64,000 nt of DNA from Bradyrhizobium genomosp. I (2014) (GCF_000261685.1 NZ_AJQE01000044.1:62001-126000), one strand, 5' to 3'. Shown: positions 38,027-46,974, numbered from the stretch's first letter. The notes: generated from the letters alone by a model not told the origin. Numbers and translations are program-made.

Positions 38027-41000
38027 TCAAAACCTAAAATCATTGATTGCATCAAGCATCACCGTTTGCCCATCCGAAAGCTGGCCTGCCGCGAAGAAAT
38101 TCATTGGCTGAGGAGCGTCCACCACAAGAAGGCCCCGTACATCTGGCGGAGCGTCCAATTTGAGCCTTGAGCACAACGCCTTGGCGTGGTTCCGCATAAA
38201 TTCGACGCGCCGGATGTGGCGGAGCATCTTGTCGGGGCTCTCGCGGCCATTCTTGTGGCGATTCATGCGGCCGCGATATTCGACAAGGCGCGAAGCGATC
38301 TCGACTTCCGTGCGGCAAAGCCTCAGGTTCTTGGCTTCAATAACCCACACGCGCCGTCGGTCATGACTGACCGTGAGCACGTCGATGTTTCCTAACGCGG
38401 GATCAACCTTCATGTTCAGCGCCCAAGACAGAGCCCGGCGTGTCCACACCTCCAGACCGAGCTTGCGAAGACGTTCTCCCACGTCGTCTTCAAATCGCTC
38501 TCCCATGGCATGGCCTTGCGACCCGGCAAAAGCGCGGGCAGCGTCGGATATCCAATAGGTATTGTTGAGCGTGCCTTCGCGCAAACCTGAGAAGGAATAC
38601 ATGGTTGCGTCGCTGACAAATATCGGCGCAACAAGGACCAAGGGATCGGGGCTATCATCAAAGGTCACAAGGGGACGATTGATGATCGAGTAAGGCCGGT
38701 CGAAACGGCTGAGATTGAAGTCTGCTTCGGATAGTCCAACGGGAATATCCAGCCATCGCGGGCGTCTTGGCAGCGTTAGGCGTTCAAGAAATGTACCGAC
38801 GTCGTCTGACGGAAAGCTTTTATCCGAGTTCAGGGCATGCGCAAGCTCGCCGCGGCGAATCGTAAAGACGCTTTCGCGGCGGTCCTGGGCCATTCGTACA
38901 AGCGCGTACTGCAGATTGATAAAGCTATCGACCGAGGTCTGGTATTCAGTTTCGATCGCCGCGCATAACGCAGGCGTCCAGGCGTTCTCCCGTTCTTGGG
39001 GGACCGGCGCTTCACGCGCTCTGCGACGCGAATAGGTCTCTGCGGCGTCGTCGAGGACGCGCCGGTTCATCAACTCGACAGTGGGTTTAAGCACGGTCAT
39101 CTGGACGGTATGGTCGCTCAGGAGATCGCCGGCTGGACTGATCCGGAGCGTCGGTTCGTGCAGCCCCGCTCCAATCAAGGCAAAAAGCTGGCCGCTTCCA
39201 ACAATCAGCAAAGCCAGTGCGAACAGGTCATCCAGATCATCACGGTATGGCGAAAGACCGCCTGCGCTGGCCGCCTCGCACGCCGCCACCTCACAAACGG
39301 TTTTCGCGGCGCGGGCAACGGAATTGACGGCATTTTGCCGCTTGAAGGCCGCGACGTCGGCGGCCTCCCCGCGAATGGCGCGCATGGCGCGGATGGTCGA
39401 TCGCCATTGATCCTGCTCGGCGCGAGCGGCCTGGTATTGGCGGCCACAGGCGATCAGAAGCTCTTGGCGGTTCATAACGCGTATGCGAGCGGTCAACTCG
39501 GCGAGCAGCGTCGCTCGATAATTGGCAAGGAAATCCTTGCAGTTGTTTTCACCCGTAATCTCAAGGCCACCTGCGCGATCCCAAAAGCGCCAGACCGATC
39601 GGCATTTAGCGAGAGCGTGGGCCGAAAGCGACGGCTCGCGCATCGCGCCAATCAGTCCCGATCCGGCCAGGTAATCGAGAGGGGTGAGAGACTCGCGAAT
39701 ATGGAGCCAGCGCCAATCGAACGATCCAATGGCCGTACGCACTTCATCGGCGAGAACAGCCCGTGTTACCGCCCCTGAAGCAGCCAACCCCTCCAGAACC
39801 GCAGCGATCAACTCTACTTCAGCATCGTTCTCAGCTGCGCCCAGTTGTTGAAGCCAAGCCTCGGTGACTTCGATTTGAATTGGGTTGCTGGGAGCCCCGG
39901 CCCGAACAGTCAAGGCGGCCCGCGCCTGCTGAGATCCGAGCGTGGCCGGGTTGATGGGCTCGGCCACTGAGCGAGGCGGTATGAGAACTTCGACCATGCG
40001 CGGGCCACCTGGAAAAGCGTGCGGCAGTTTGGAAAGAACGGTTGGGCCTACCGCCGTAATCCACTGAAAGAGCGCGTGCCACACGCGGTAGCGCCAGTCC
40101 CGATCGGCGGCCCCACTTTCAGAGCACTCGATCCACCAGACATGATTGCCGAAGACGCTGGCACCGAGCAGCCGGTTTTGCCTTGCATCATCGAGGCTCG
40201 CGTAGATTGGCTTGAGATCCAAGGGATTATCCCAATCGAGGCGCTGGGCAATTTTGAAGCCCGCCGGGATCATCGGCAAAGCTCGGACATCAAGGTGTCG
40301 CGCGGCCTCGCGCCTCGGGGCCAGCAGTTCGTCGGTCGGGAGCGATAGAAAGCAAGGTGGTTCGACTTCTTCCGCGTGCTCGGGAACAAGGTTGCCGTCC
40401 GTGGTCCGCCAGAAGCCGAACAGGTTGGCGATACCGTTGACATACTGAAACTCGAAGCCGTCCTGCTCAAGACGTGAGATCTGCTGAAGCATTCGCATGA
40501 TGCTCCTGAGCCGGCCATGCTCACAGGCGCCGATTACGGCAGCATCCATGAAGCTGAGCGGAAGATAGAGCCAGTTCTCTGGCGCGTTTGCGTCGTTGAT
40601 CGGTGGGGCAACGCTATGCGGTGTGCCCCAACCACCGAGGAGAAGGACTGTCATTCCCATCCGGAAATCCGGCTGCTCGCGCAAAAACCGCCAGAAGCGC
40701 TCGACATCCTCGGCAACGAATTGGTTTGCTTCGAGGCCGAGTGGCCGCGCCGATCCGAAACCGCGCCTTGGGAAATCGTCGAACGTTGCCGGAAGCTGGA
40801 TGACATGCAGAAATCGGCCAGGCGCATAAGCGCACACGCTGGCGCGCATCATGTGTTGGTTGGGTGGCGACAGCCTCAACGATGGGACAGGCCAAAAACC
40901 CGAGCGCTCGGCATAAGCCTCCTGCTCAATGAGAAGCGCCTCCTGAAGCGTTTCGCCCAAGCCCCCGGCATTGGCCGCATTGACCAGAACGGCTCGCAGC

Positions 41001-41815
41001 GCAACCGAGAGATTCGAGGGAACAAGAACGATGACGCCCGACGAAGTTGCTTGCAGCGGATGATATTCGAGCGGCGTTTCACCGATGGGGCGATCGCTGA
41101 CGTACCGCTCTTGGCCAGCCTGGAAGAAGAACGGAGTTAGGGCTCGCTTGTCGATTTGGAGCCGTTCGAGATCCGCATCCGAAAACTGAACACGGCGCGA
41201 GAGGCGCTTGAGCTCTTCCGCCCCTGGGACGGTGAGCTGGCCCGCCGGTCGTCCCGACGAAAGGGTATCCCGGTCCACGCCTGCGCGCGCGGCAAGCGCC
41301 TCGCCGAGTTGCAGTAAGGCATAGACCGAGCGCAGTGTTTGATCCTTCAAGCCCCCCGGGGGAAGTGCTTCGAAGGCATCAAGAAGCGTTTGCGTATAGG
41401 CGCCGGCCCCCTCCCAAACGCCCATGAAGATTCTGAAATCACCACGGTTCGTCGCGATACGATCGCAAAAGAGATCCTCGATCGGATCTTCGAGACGTAG
41501 CACGCCCGCGCGGCCGAGCCCTTCATTCAGCGCCGCACTTAAATCGCGGGGCTGCGGCTTCCGTCTGCCGGTGGATTTGGAAAGAACCAGCCGTTGCAGC
41601 CATTCGAGGCGGATGGTGTTCGCGTGGAAACGCGGCTCCGTGAGCAAGCCCGCCAACTCTGCGGTTGCGTTGCTCCTTTTCCAATCCACGATTTGTCCAA
41701 GAGCAGCGTCGCGCGGATCGAAGACCTCGTCCGGAAATTGCGGCGGTACGAGACTTTCGAGGAACTGCTGGATCTCTTCGGGGCTGGGAGCCGATTCCAT
41801 CGAGCTGCCGTCCAT
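38027..41815 (-). CDS. Very large protein with C-terminal PD-(D/E)XK-like nuclease domain
   Basis: The product has 1262 residues from ATG 41815 (ATG 41800 is the alternative). Most of it is unrecognised, mainly helical and with no Walker motif. The last 170 residues look like a restriction-endonuclease fold: ERFEDDVGERLRKLG, then GNIDVLTVSHDRRRVWVIEAKN, giving Asp (about 1140), Glu and Lys (about 1160) of a D...ExK site. That suggests DNA cleavage directed by the large N-terminal part. A 53-residue ORF precedes it and a TIR-like gene follows 83 bp downstream on the same strand, so it may belong to a multi-gene defence unit. I know of no family with this overall form. Confidence 0.65.
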   Translation of the reverse strand: MDGSSMESAPSPEEIQQFLESLVPPQFPDEVFDPRDAALGQIVDWKRSNATAELAGLLTEPRFHANTIRLEWLQRLVLSKSTGRRKPQPRDLSAALNEGLGRAGVLRLEDPIEDLFCDRIATNRGDFRIFMGVWEGAGAYTQTLLDAFEALPPGGLKDQTLRSVYALLQLGEALAARAGVDRDTLSSGRPAGQLTVPGAEELKRLSRRVQFSDADLERLQIDKRALTPFFFQAGQERYVSDRPIGETPLEYHPLQATSSGVIVLVPSNLSVALRAVLVNAANAGGLGETLQEALLIEQEAYAERSGFWPVPSLRLSPPNQHMMRASVCAYAPGRFLHVIQLPATFDDFPRRGFGSARPLGLEANQFVAEDVERFWRFLREQPDFRMGMTVLLLGGWGTPHSVAPPINDANAPENWLYLPLSFMDAAVIGACEHGRLRSIMRMLQQISRLEQDGFEFQYVNGIANLFGFWRTTDGNLVPEHAEEVEPPCFLSLPTDELLAPRREAARHLDVRALPMIPAGFKIAQRLDWDNPLDLKPIYASLDDARQNRLLGASVFGNHVWWIECSESGAADRDWRYRVWHALFQWITAVGPTVLSKLPHAFPGGPRMVEVLIPPRSVAEPINPATLGSQQARAALTVRAGAPSNPIQIEVTEAWLQQLGAAENDAEVELIAAVLEGLAASGAVTRAVLADEVRTAIGSFDWRWLHIRESLTPLDYLAGSGLIGAMREPSLSAHALAKCRSVWRFWDRAGGLEITGENNCKDFLANYRATLLAELTARIRVMNRQELLIACGRQYQAARAEQDQWRSTIRAMRAIRGEAADVAAFKRQNAVNSVARAAKTVCEVAACEAASAGGLSPYRDDLDDLFALALLIVGSGQLFALIGAGLHEPTLRISPAGDLLSDHTVQMTVLKPTVELMNRRVLDDAAETYSRRRAREAPVPQERENAWTPALCAAIETEYQTSVDSFINLQYALVRMAQDRRESVFTIRRGELAHALNSDKSFPSDDVGTFLERLTLPRRPRWLDIPVGLSEADFNLSRFDRPYSIINRPLVTFDDSPDPLVLVAPIFVSDATMYSFSGLREGTLNNTYWISDAARAFAGSQGHAMGERFEDDVGERLRKLGLEVWTRRALSWALNMKVDPALGNIDVLTVSHDRRRVWVIEAKNLRLCRTEVEIASRLVEYRGRMNRHKNGRESPDKMLRHIRRVEFMRNHAKALCSRLKLDAPPDVRGLLVVDAPQPMNFFAAGQLSDGQTVMLDAINDFRF

Positions 41816-41821
41816 CAAGAA

Positions 41822-41983
41822 TTATGTAGGAAACAACTGCGGATCATTGCTTGTTGCGGGTGGACCGCTATCGCGGCCCTCGCACGCTTGGGCTTTGCCT
41901 CGAAGAGAACCTGATTCTTCAAGCATTTGCAGAAAATCCTCCTCACGGAAAACTTTGCGAATCACTTGCTGAGGACGAATCAT
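41822..41983 (-). CDS. Possible small ORF (53 residues) just upstream of the large nuclease-like gene
   Basis: On the minus strand ATG 41983 opens 53 codons (MIRPQQVIRKVFREEDFLQMLEESGSLR ...) ending at TAA 41822-41824, six bases before ATG 41815. The first half reads like a real helical protein; the Pro/Ser-rich C-terminus is less convincing. Close coupling to the next gene and the same strand favour a small partner or regulator. No ribosome-binding site stands out, so I keep confidence low. Confidence 0.35.
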   Translation of the reverse strand: MIRPQQVIRKVFREEDFLQMLEESGSLRGKAQACEGRDSGPPATSNDPQLFPT

Positions 41984-42212
41984 AGTTGACTTGGCTAGTA
42001 CGCCGCCCTCGGATAGTTCAAACGGCTATCGAGGGGCGTTCGAAGACCTTCAAGAGCCCGTATCACTTGCGCCGCTGGTGGCTTGCCTTGGCAAACATCC
42101 TTGCCATCGAGTGAGGTCACGTTCGGCGCGGAATCGGCAATGACCGATGTAAGCGCGTACGCCTCGCGCATGAGTATCCGATGAGTGGCCGCCGAAGCCT
42201 CCAAACTGCAAT

Positions 42213-43211
42213 CTATTTAGATCGTAGAGCAACGATCTTGTCGTCTTTAGGCTTTCCCGCGGCTAAGAACACATTGTCCTGCCACAGGGTGGCGCCGCTG
42301 CTTATCCCGTCTTTTGGACTCCGTTTGTAGTTAAACAACGCGTCTTGGGCGTAAAGCTGATTATGAATATTGCTGATCAGCAGGCTGTTTATACCTGCGA
42401 CCGTGCCTCTGTCTGCGTCGATCAAATTCTCTTCTCCTTCAAAGGTGCCGCGCAGGACCAACTTTGGAGAAAGTGGAAAAATCACTTCTGTACCCGGTAC
42501 GCCAAATCCAGGCGAGAGATTTCCGTGGTCTTGTCCGTCTGACCAGCGCAAGCAAACCGGGTGATCACTTGTGACGAAACCTCCGGAACCGTCGCTCGCT
42601 AGGAGCATTTGCCAGCGCCGTCCCTGATGCAGTTGAACCAGATTGTCGTGAAACTGGAGCTCGACGAGAATATTGAAGTCTTGCGACACCTTGAATCTGC
42701 CTGGTGTGCTTTTGACTATCTCCTTGAACTCCTCATACGTCTCCCTAACCGGCGTCCCCTCTGCTTTCATTGCAGCGACGTATTCGTCATATCGGCCCCG
42801 CGTCTCCAATCCAGCAGCGAGCATTCGTTGACCGGCTTGATTTACTATTTCGCCGATCGCCGCTCGTTGCTTCGGATTTCGCAATGCGACCGCCGCAATG
42901 AGATTCATAACCGCGCTTCGATCTTGCTCATTGGTGAGCGACGTTGCTGCTTTGACGCGTTCAAGAGCGGGCGCAACTATGCCCTCCATTTCGGAAAGCG
43001 CCTTCTCGACTGCAAACGGATCGATCCCTTTCACGTTGATCAGATTGAAATAGAGTTCACCGCCAACCTTCTTTGTTGGCACCCGGAAGAACTTCCCCCG
43101 CGGTCGATCTACGACGTAGAGCTGGTCTTTCGCATCAATGAAGCTACGTAGATAATATTGAGGCACGTAGTGCTGAATTTTCGCCTCGGCCACTGTGCAC
43201 AGTCCTTTCAT
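42213..43211 (-). CDS. DUF4238-type protein
   Basis: From ATG 43211 the protein has 332 residues and begins with the family signature KIQHYVPQYYLRSF, then QLYVVDRPRGKFFRVPTKKVG. A helical centre (about 60-190) is followed by FVTSDHPVCLRW and a beta-rich end with FPLSPKLVLRGTF, as in DUF4238. The family is of unknown function and is frequently found among accessory genes next to defence loci. GTG 43193 is an alternative start; no good ribosome-binding site is visible. It lies 180 bp downstream of the methyltransferase, on the same strand. Confidence 0.75.
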   Translation of the reverse strand: MKGLCTVAEAKIQHYVPQYYLRSFIDAKDQLYVVDRPRGKFFRVPTKKVGGELYFNLINVKGIDPFAVEKALSEMEGIVAPALERVKAATSLTNEQDRSAVMNLIAAVALRNPKQRAAIGEIVNQAGQRMLAAGLETRGRYDEYVAAMKAEGTPVRETYEEFKEIVKSTPGRFKVSQDFNILVELQFHDNLVQLHQGRRWQMLLASDGSGGFVTSDHPVCLRWSDGQDHGNLSPGFGVPGTEVIFPLSPKLVLRGTFEGEENLIDADRGTVAGINSLLISNIHNQLYAQDALFNYKRSPKDGISSGATLWQDNVFLAAGKPKDDKIVALRSK

Positions 43212-43390
43212 TTCGACGACGAGGTGGCATTTCCCACCTCTTGTCCTCCGCACGCATTGCGTGCAACCTGGCGCGCGGACAGCGCAGCAACTTTCGCTTG
43301 GTATTGTCGTCGGATCGAGACCATCGAGCGTCGAACGACCAACCAGGCTCGATGACAGTGACCTTGCGCTGTTGATAGCGGATCTAAGCG

Positions 43391-44764
43391 TCACCGCCGA
43401 CGGCTTCGAACCCGACGAACGCCTTTTTTTGACCGCGGCGTTGTTCTCGCCGCTTTGTTGGTTTTAACGAAGCAGAGAACAGCTTCGGTCGCCCCTGTGG
43501 GGCGCTCGTACGTTTTTCTGCCAGGATTGATGTCGGACATCGAACGGAGGTGAAAATCCTCGCGACCCGAGAGGGAAAGACCTTGCCGTGCGCCCATTTC
43601 CGTAAGGATTGCAGGCAAATCATTGTGGAGTTCTTTGTAATAGGAGTCCTGCACGACGAATATAGCTCGGCCACCCGGCTTGAGCGCTTCCGTAACCCGG
43701 ATGAGAGAGCGCGCGGTCTTATTGAAGTAATCGAGATGGGTCTTGTAGTAGTAGCCGTCCGACGCTTTCGAAGGGTGTTTCTTGAGGGCGGCGAGAAACG
43801 AAGAACAAGTCGGCCCCCAGCTTTTGTCCATCTTGATGGCTTCCTCGGGCACCTGAACCGAGCCGATCATCCGACGACCGAGATCGCGCGGTTTCATCTT
43901 TAGGAGCGGGCCGAGCACCGCCAGCTCGACTCGGGTCGCGGCAGTGTAGTCGATGCGGGTGCAATAGGGCGGCGATGTTAGCACGAAGTCGATGCTGTTC
44001 TCGGGAATGGCCATGGTCGCGGTATCGGACAGTTGAATTGTACTCGCGCCGGCGGTGAACTCTGCGCCATTGATTTCCTCCTCCAGCTGCTTGGCGGCGA
44101 GGGCCTTCGACATGCCGCGCACATTTTTGGCGAACTGATGGGCAATCGCGTAAGCAGTCGGATCAAGCCGGTCATCGTCGGCCTTGGGCAGCTTGATCCA
44201 GGTTGGATTGGATGACCGAAGAGATATGGCGAGCCGCCGGCACGCAGCAAATAGCGCCACATAGAGGGTAGCAGCCGTGCCTGATATGCGGTCAAGGTGA
44301 ATGCCGTCGGGCGACTTGGTCATGCTGCCCAAAAGTGTGCGGCGGATGTTTTGCTCGATGCTGCGAACGACCCTTGCGGCGGCTGGCTGAAACCAGGCGA
44401 GGAGGGGATCCTCGTCGGTAAGAGTCACCGGTGACTCTCGCAAGTGCGCGAGGATTGTCGCAGCCAGCGGGCGCAAGTGATCGGCCTCGCTCGGTGGTAG
44501 GAGACGTGCCCTGGCCACGATGATCATCACCGGGTTGAGGTCGATCCCGATCGATTTGAGGCCCAACTGGCTGGCAGCGTACGTCGTGGTCCCGCTACCG
44601 TTCCACGGATCGAGGATCACCGCATCGTCTCGGAGCTCGGCGCTCTCTAAGATGTCTCGGACAAAGAGCTCAGGGAAGCCCGCGTAATAGGGGAAGAAGC
44701 CCTCCCAACCTGTCTGCAGCCGCTTGTTACGCTTCGGCGAACCGATTTTCAGACCTACTCCCAA
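43391..44764 (-). CDS. DNA methyltransferase (orphan, SPPY type)
   Basis: The 457-residue protein starts at TTG 44764, ten bases after AGGAG. It has an AdoMet-binding motif DPWNGSGTT (residues 51-59) followed by IGIDLNP, and the catalytic motif TSPPYC around residue 263, a form common in N4-cytosine methyltransferases. The order, AdoMet motif before SPPY, and the extra insertion between them are as in some orphan enzymes. A partner endonuclease is not adjacent; the RES toxin gene lies 32 bp upstream and DUF4238 downstream. The target sequence cannot be read from the protein. It could serve as a solitary modification enzyme or as part of a defence unit. Confidence 0.85.
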   Translation of the reverse strand: MGVGLKIGSPKRNKRLQTGWEGFFPYYAGFPELFVRDILESAELRDDAVILDPWNGSGTTTYAASQLGLKSIGIDLNPVMIIVARARLLPPSEADHLRPLAATILAHLRESPVTLTDEDPLLAWFQPAAARVVRSIEQNIRRTLLGSMTKSPDGIHLDRISGTAATLYVALFAACRRLAISLRSSNPTWIKLPKADDDRLDPTAYAIAHQFAKNVRGMSKALAAKQLEEEINGAEFTAGASTIQLSDTATMAIPENSIDFVLTSPPYCTRIDYTAATRVELAVLGPLLKMKPRDLGRRMIGSVQVPEEAIKMDKSWGPTCSSFLAALKKHPSKASDGYYYKTHLDYFNKTARSLIRVTEALKPGGRAIFVVQDSYYKELHNDLPAILTEMGARQGLSLSGREDFHLRSMSDINPGRKTYERPTGATEAVLCFVKTNKAARTTPRSKKGVRRVRSRRR

Positions 44765-44796
44765 TTTGCTTCGGCTCCTGCAGCTGTCGTTGCGGC

Positions 44797-45396
44797 TCAG
44801 GATACCCCAAAACCGCGCTCGCGGCGAACGGTGATGTTGAGCCGCTTCAGCTCAGGAGCCAGCTCGGGGACCTGCAGGAGGGAAATCGGCACGGTGCCCG
44901 AGAGGCTTGGCAGCGCCCTCTGATAGATAGCGACGCAACGGGCGCTTGTCAGTCGCGAGTCGAACAGGATGCCGTCGATATCGGGCATCTCGCTATGGAG
45001 AAGCTCGGAGAACTCCTGGCCGCGTCCGTGATTGCGAGCCCTATTCACATCGGTATCGACGCCCAGTTCGTAAGCGCCGGCCCCAGTCAGATCGACCAGG
45101 GCCAGCTGTCGGTTCGACGAGATCGACGTCACGCAACAGCCGTCGAGATACGGGCGATAGAGGAAGCGCCGCTGCTTGCCCTCAAAGCGATCGCGTACGA
45201 CGGCCTCGGCAAAGGCTGTGGAGAAGTCTTCGCCCGCGTAAAGAACCGTGAACTGGCGCGCCGGGCTCGAGAACCGGCTCGAACCATAGCCCGCCCCCGC
45301 CGGTTGGGCGCGGTGACGGCTGGGCAGTATCCGTGGCCAGTCATTGATCCGGGCGGTAATGACCCGCTCACGTATTTTTCTCGCAACCAGCTTCAC
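44797..45396 (-). CDS. RES-domain toxin
   Basis: Starting at GTG 45396 the protein has 199 residues. The stop of the antitoxin overlaps this start (GTGA), so the two are coupled. The RES features are visible: an early Arg-rich turn with GYGSSRFSSPARQFTVLYAGEDFSTAFAEAV containing the Tyr and Glu expected in the active site, and SARCVAIYQRALPSL later. RES toxins consume NAD+ and are neutralised by Xre/MbcA-ParS-type antitoxins. An earlier in-frame ATG at 45507 would run inside the antitoxin and is unlikely. Confidence 0.85.
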   Translation of the reverse strand: MKLVARKIRERVITARINDWPRILPSRHRAQPAGAGYGSSRFSSPARQFTVLYAGEDFSTAFAEAVVRDRFEGKQRRFLYRPYLDGCCVTSISSNRQLALVDLTGAGAYELGVDTDVNRARNHGRGQEFSELLHSEMPDIDGILFDSRLTSARCVAIYQRALPSLSGTVPISLLQVPELAPELKRLNITVRRERGFGVS

Positions 45397-46001
45397 GTGT
45401 AGTCCAAGGCACCTTCGGCGGCGTTCACCACCATGTCGATATTGCCTGCTCGCAGCTCGTCTACTGGCGCCTTGCCGTCCGTCATCCGGTTCGGTGTGAC
45501 CAGCCACTCCCAGGCTTCTTCGGGCGAGGAAAACATCGGGATCACTCTATCAAGGCCACCCATCGGCCCGCGTCGCTCGAATTGACGGAGCGGATAGACG
45601 TAGTTGCGGAGGCCCTTCCTGAGTGCGATGACCTTGTTGGCCTTGCGCCAATTGTCGAGCGTCCCTCGCGCGACGTTCAGCCGCTCAACGACTTCACCTG
45701 CGCCGGCTAGCTCGCTCTCGGCCCAGTCTGTCGACTCATCGTCGACCGTGATCTGATCCAGTCGTCGCGTTCCTTCCGCCGCAGGCAGCACACGCCCGAT
45801 GCCCTTTCCGGCCAACACACGCTCGGGTGGGCCGCCCGTATGAGCCGCAGCAACCTGCTTGCCGCGCGGGGGTCTGACTCTGGTTTCGGGCAGAGCAATA
45901 TTAAGATCAGCTGCCAACTTGACGAGCGCGTCCATGTCTAGGCGGTGCACCTTGGCTTCGATCGCTTGTGTCAGCTCTATCCTTTGCTGGCTCTGTTTCA
46001 T
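45393..46001 (-). CDS. Xre/MbcA/ParS-type antitoxin of the RES pair
   Basis: ATG 46001 is preceded by AAGGGAG at a spacing of about 6 and gives 202 residues; ATG 46025 is less likely because it lies in the promoter. The N-terminal part (AIEAKVHRLDMDALVKLAADLNI) is helical. An HTH-like segment (RLNVARGTLDNWRKAN) is followed by the toxin-binding domain of the Xre/MbcA/ParS type (FSSPEEAWEWL and after). It probably represses its own promoter, which carries three 9-bp-spaced repeats. It is divergent from the helicase-nuclease operon and coupled to the RES toxin. Confidence 0.82.
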   Translation of the reverse strand: MKQSQQRIELTQAIEAKVHRLDMDALVKLAADLNIALPETRVRPPRGKQVAAAHTGGPPERVLAGKGIGRVLPAAEGTRRLDQITVDDESTDWAESELAGAGEVVERLNVARGTLDNWRKANKVIALRKGLRNYVYPLRQFERRGPMGGLDRVIPMFSSPEEAWEWLVTPNRMTDGKAPVDELRAGNIDMVVNAAEGALDYT

Positions 46002-46023
46002 GGCATGCTCCCTTGCTATAGGC

Positions 46024-46052
46024 ATAATATGCAAAATATGCAAATTATGCAA
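46024..46052 (-). promoter_or_regulatory. Sigma-70-like promoter of the antitoxin-toxin pair
   Basis: On the minus strand a -35 TTGCAT (46052-46047) and a -10 TATTAT (46029-46024) are separated by exactly 17 bases. The start codon is about 25 bases downstream of the -10. Confidence 0.65.
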
Positions 46053-46055
46053 TAC
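46029..46055. repeat. Three 9-bp-spaced direct repeats (ATGCAA) in the toxin-antitoxin promoter
   Basis: ATGCAA occurs at 46029, 46038 and 46047, each starting 9 bases after the last (units like ATGCAAAAT). They cover the -35 and spacer of the promoter, which suits a repressor operator. GCAT words continue at 46095-46115. About 15 bases away is a GGAAC-AAA-GTTCC palindrome (46064-46076). Confidence 0.7.
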
Positions 46056-46134
46056 TAGGCTTCGGAACAAAGTTCCATCGAGCAAATCAAAGCATGGTAT
46101 TGCATGGAAGAGCATGGAAGTCTATATTGCCTCC

Positions 46135-46974
46135 ATGTCTCACACCTTATCTATTGCTGAAAAACTGGCCCGGAACGCTGAAAAGCTGCAACAGGCGTAT
46201 GCCAGCTTGGCCAAGGCGCTCGCTGAAGGTGACGCCATCGGTCGCGAGCGTGCTCAGGCAAAGATCGCCGAGCTCAACGCCGAATACGAAAGCCTCGCTG
46301 AACAACTGCGCTTCGCCGAACTTGAGGCTCGCGAGATCGCCGCACCTCGGGGTCGTAAACCGGCCAAGCCCTTGCGGGAACTGGCTCTCGATGCCCTTGA
46401 TGATCTTGGTGTACCCGCCCCACCGGCCTTGATCGCAGATCTGACGGCGGCGTTGACTGGTATTCGCCCATCGCCGTCGCGGTTTGCCAGCTTGAGGCGG
46501 GACGAGGAAAATGCGGCCAGGCGCAACATCGCTGCCCGACCGGCCTGGATCGTCCCGGCGATCAACGCTGCCGAGCTCACGGCCATTCCACGTCTCTTGT
46601 GCAGCTCCGCATGGAGTCTCGATCGGCGCATTGTCGGGTCGCGCAGCATGCGCACCGATCATCTGCGCATCGCGGAGAGTCTGGCACGCCGGCTGAAGCA
46701 GTTGCGCGAGGCCGGCGCCCCCGAGTCGAAAAATATCGAACGTCTCCTTTTTCCTATCGCCCGTGCGATCCCCGGAGCAACCGAGACCGGCGTTCTTGTC
46801 GATACCGATAAGGTAACGGAGGCCGCCCGGGCCGAGCTCTCGGTCCTTGAGGAGGCGGACCGTGCCGAGCGGGGCGAGGCTTGCGCCCGGTTTGCAACCG
46901 CCAGCCCGCAAGTCCGCCTGTGGGGCCGACCTGTGCTCATCGATACCGGGGCAGCAGCGAGGGCCATCAATTGA
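46135..46974 (+). CDS. Coiled-coil protein, first gene of the helicase-nuclease operon
   Basis: ATG 46135 (alternative 46114) gives 279 residues. The first 80 residues form a long heptad-rich helix (AEKLARNAEKLQQAYASLAKALAEGD, AELNAEYESLAEQL); then a basic APRGRKPAKPLRELALDALDDLG segment resembles DNA-binding or winged-helix spacers, and the C-terminal part ends with GRPVLIDTG. The stop overlaps the TTG start of the next gene by four bases, which shows translational coupling. It may act as the DNA-binding or scaffold subunit of the operon; this is inferred from position and composition. No defined family. Confidence 0.65.
   Translation: MSHTLSIAEKLARNAEKLQQAYASLAKALAEGDAIGRERAQAKIAELNAEYESLAEQLRFAELEAREIAAPRGRKPAKPLRELALDALDDLGVPAPPALIADLTAALTGIRPSPSRFASLRRDEENAARRNIAARPAWIVPAINAAELTAIPRLLCSSAWSLDRRIVGSRSMRTDHLRIAESLARRLKQLREAGAPESKNIERLLFPIARAIPGATETGVLVDTDKVTEAARAELSVLEEADRAERGEACARFATASPQVRLWGRPVLIDTGAAARAIN

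Noticed and set aside
41995..42204. Minus-strand frame of 69 codons
   Set aside because: No recognisable family or good start signal; the sequence composition alone is not enough.
45397..45507. Longer start for the RES toxin
   Set aside because: The region is the end of the antitoxin frame; GTG 45396 overlaps the antitoxin stop, which is the common coupled arrangement.
46029..46055. ATGCAA repeats as plasmid-type iterons or an origin
   Set aside because: Only three units, inside a promoter, and no replication gene nearby; an operator explains them better.
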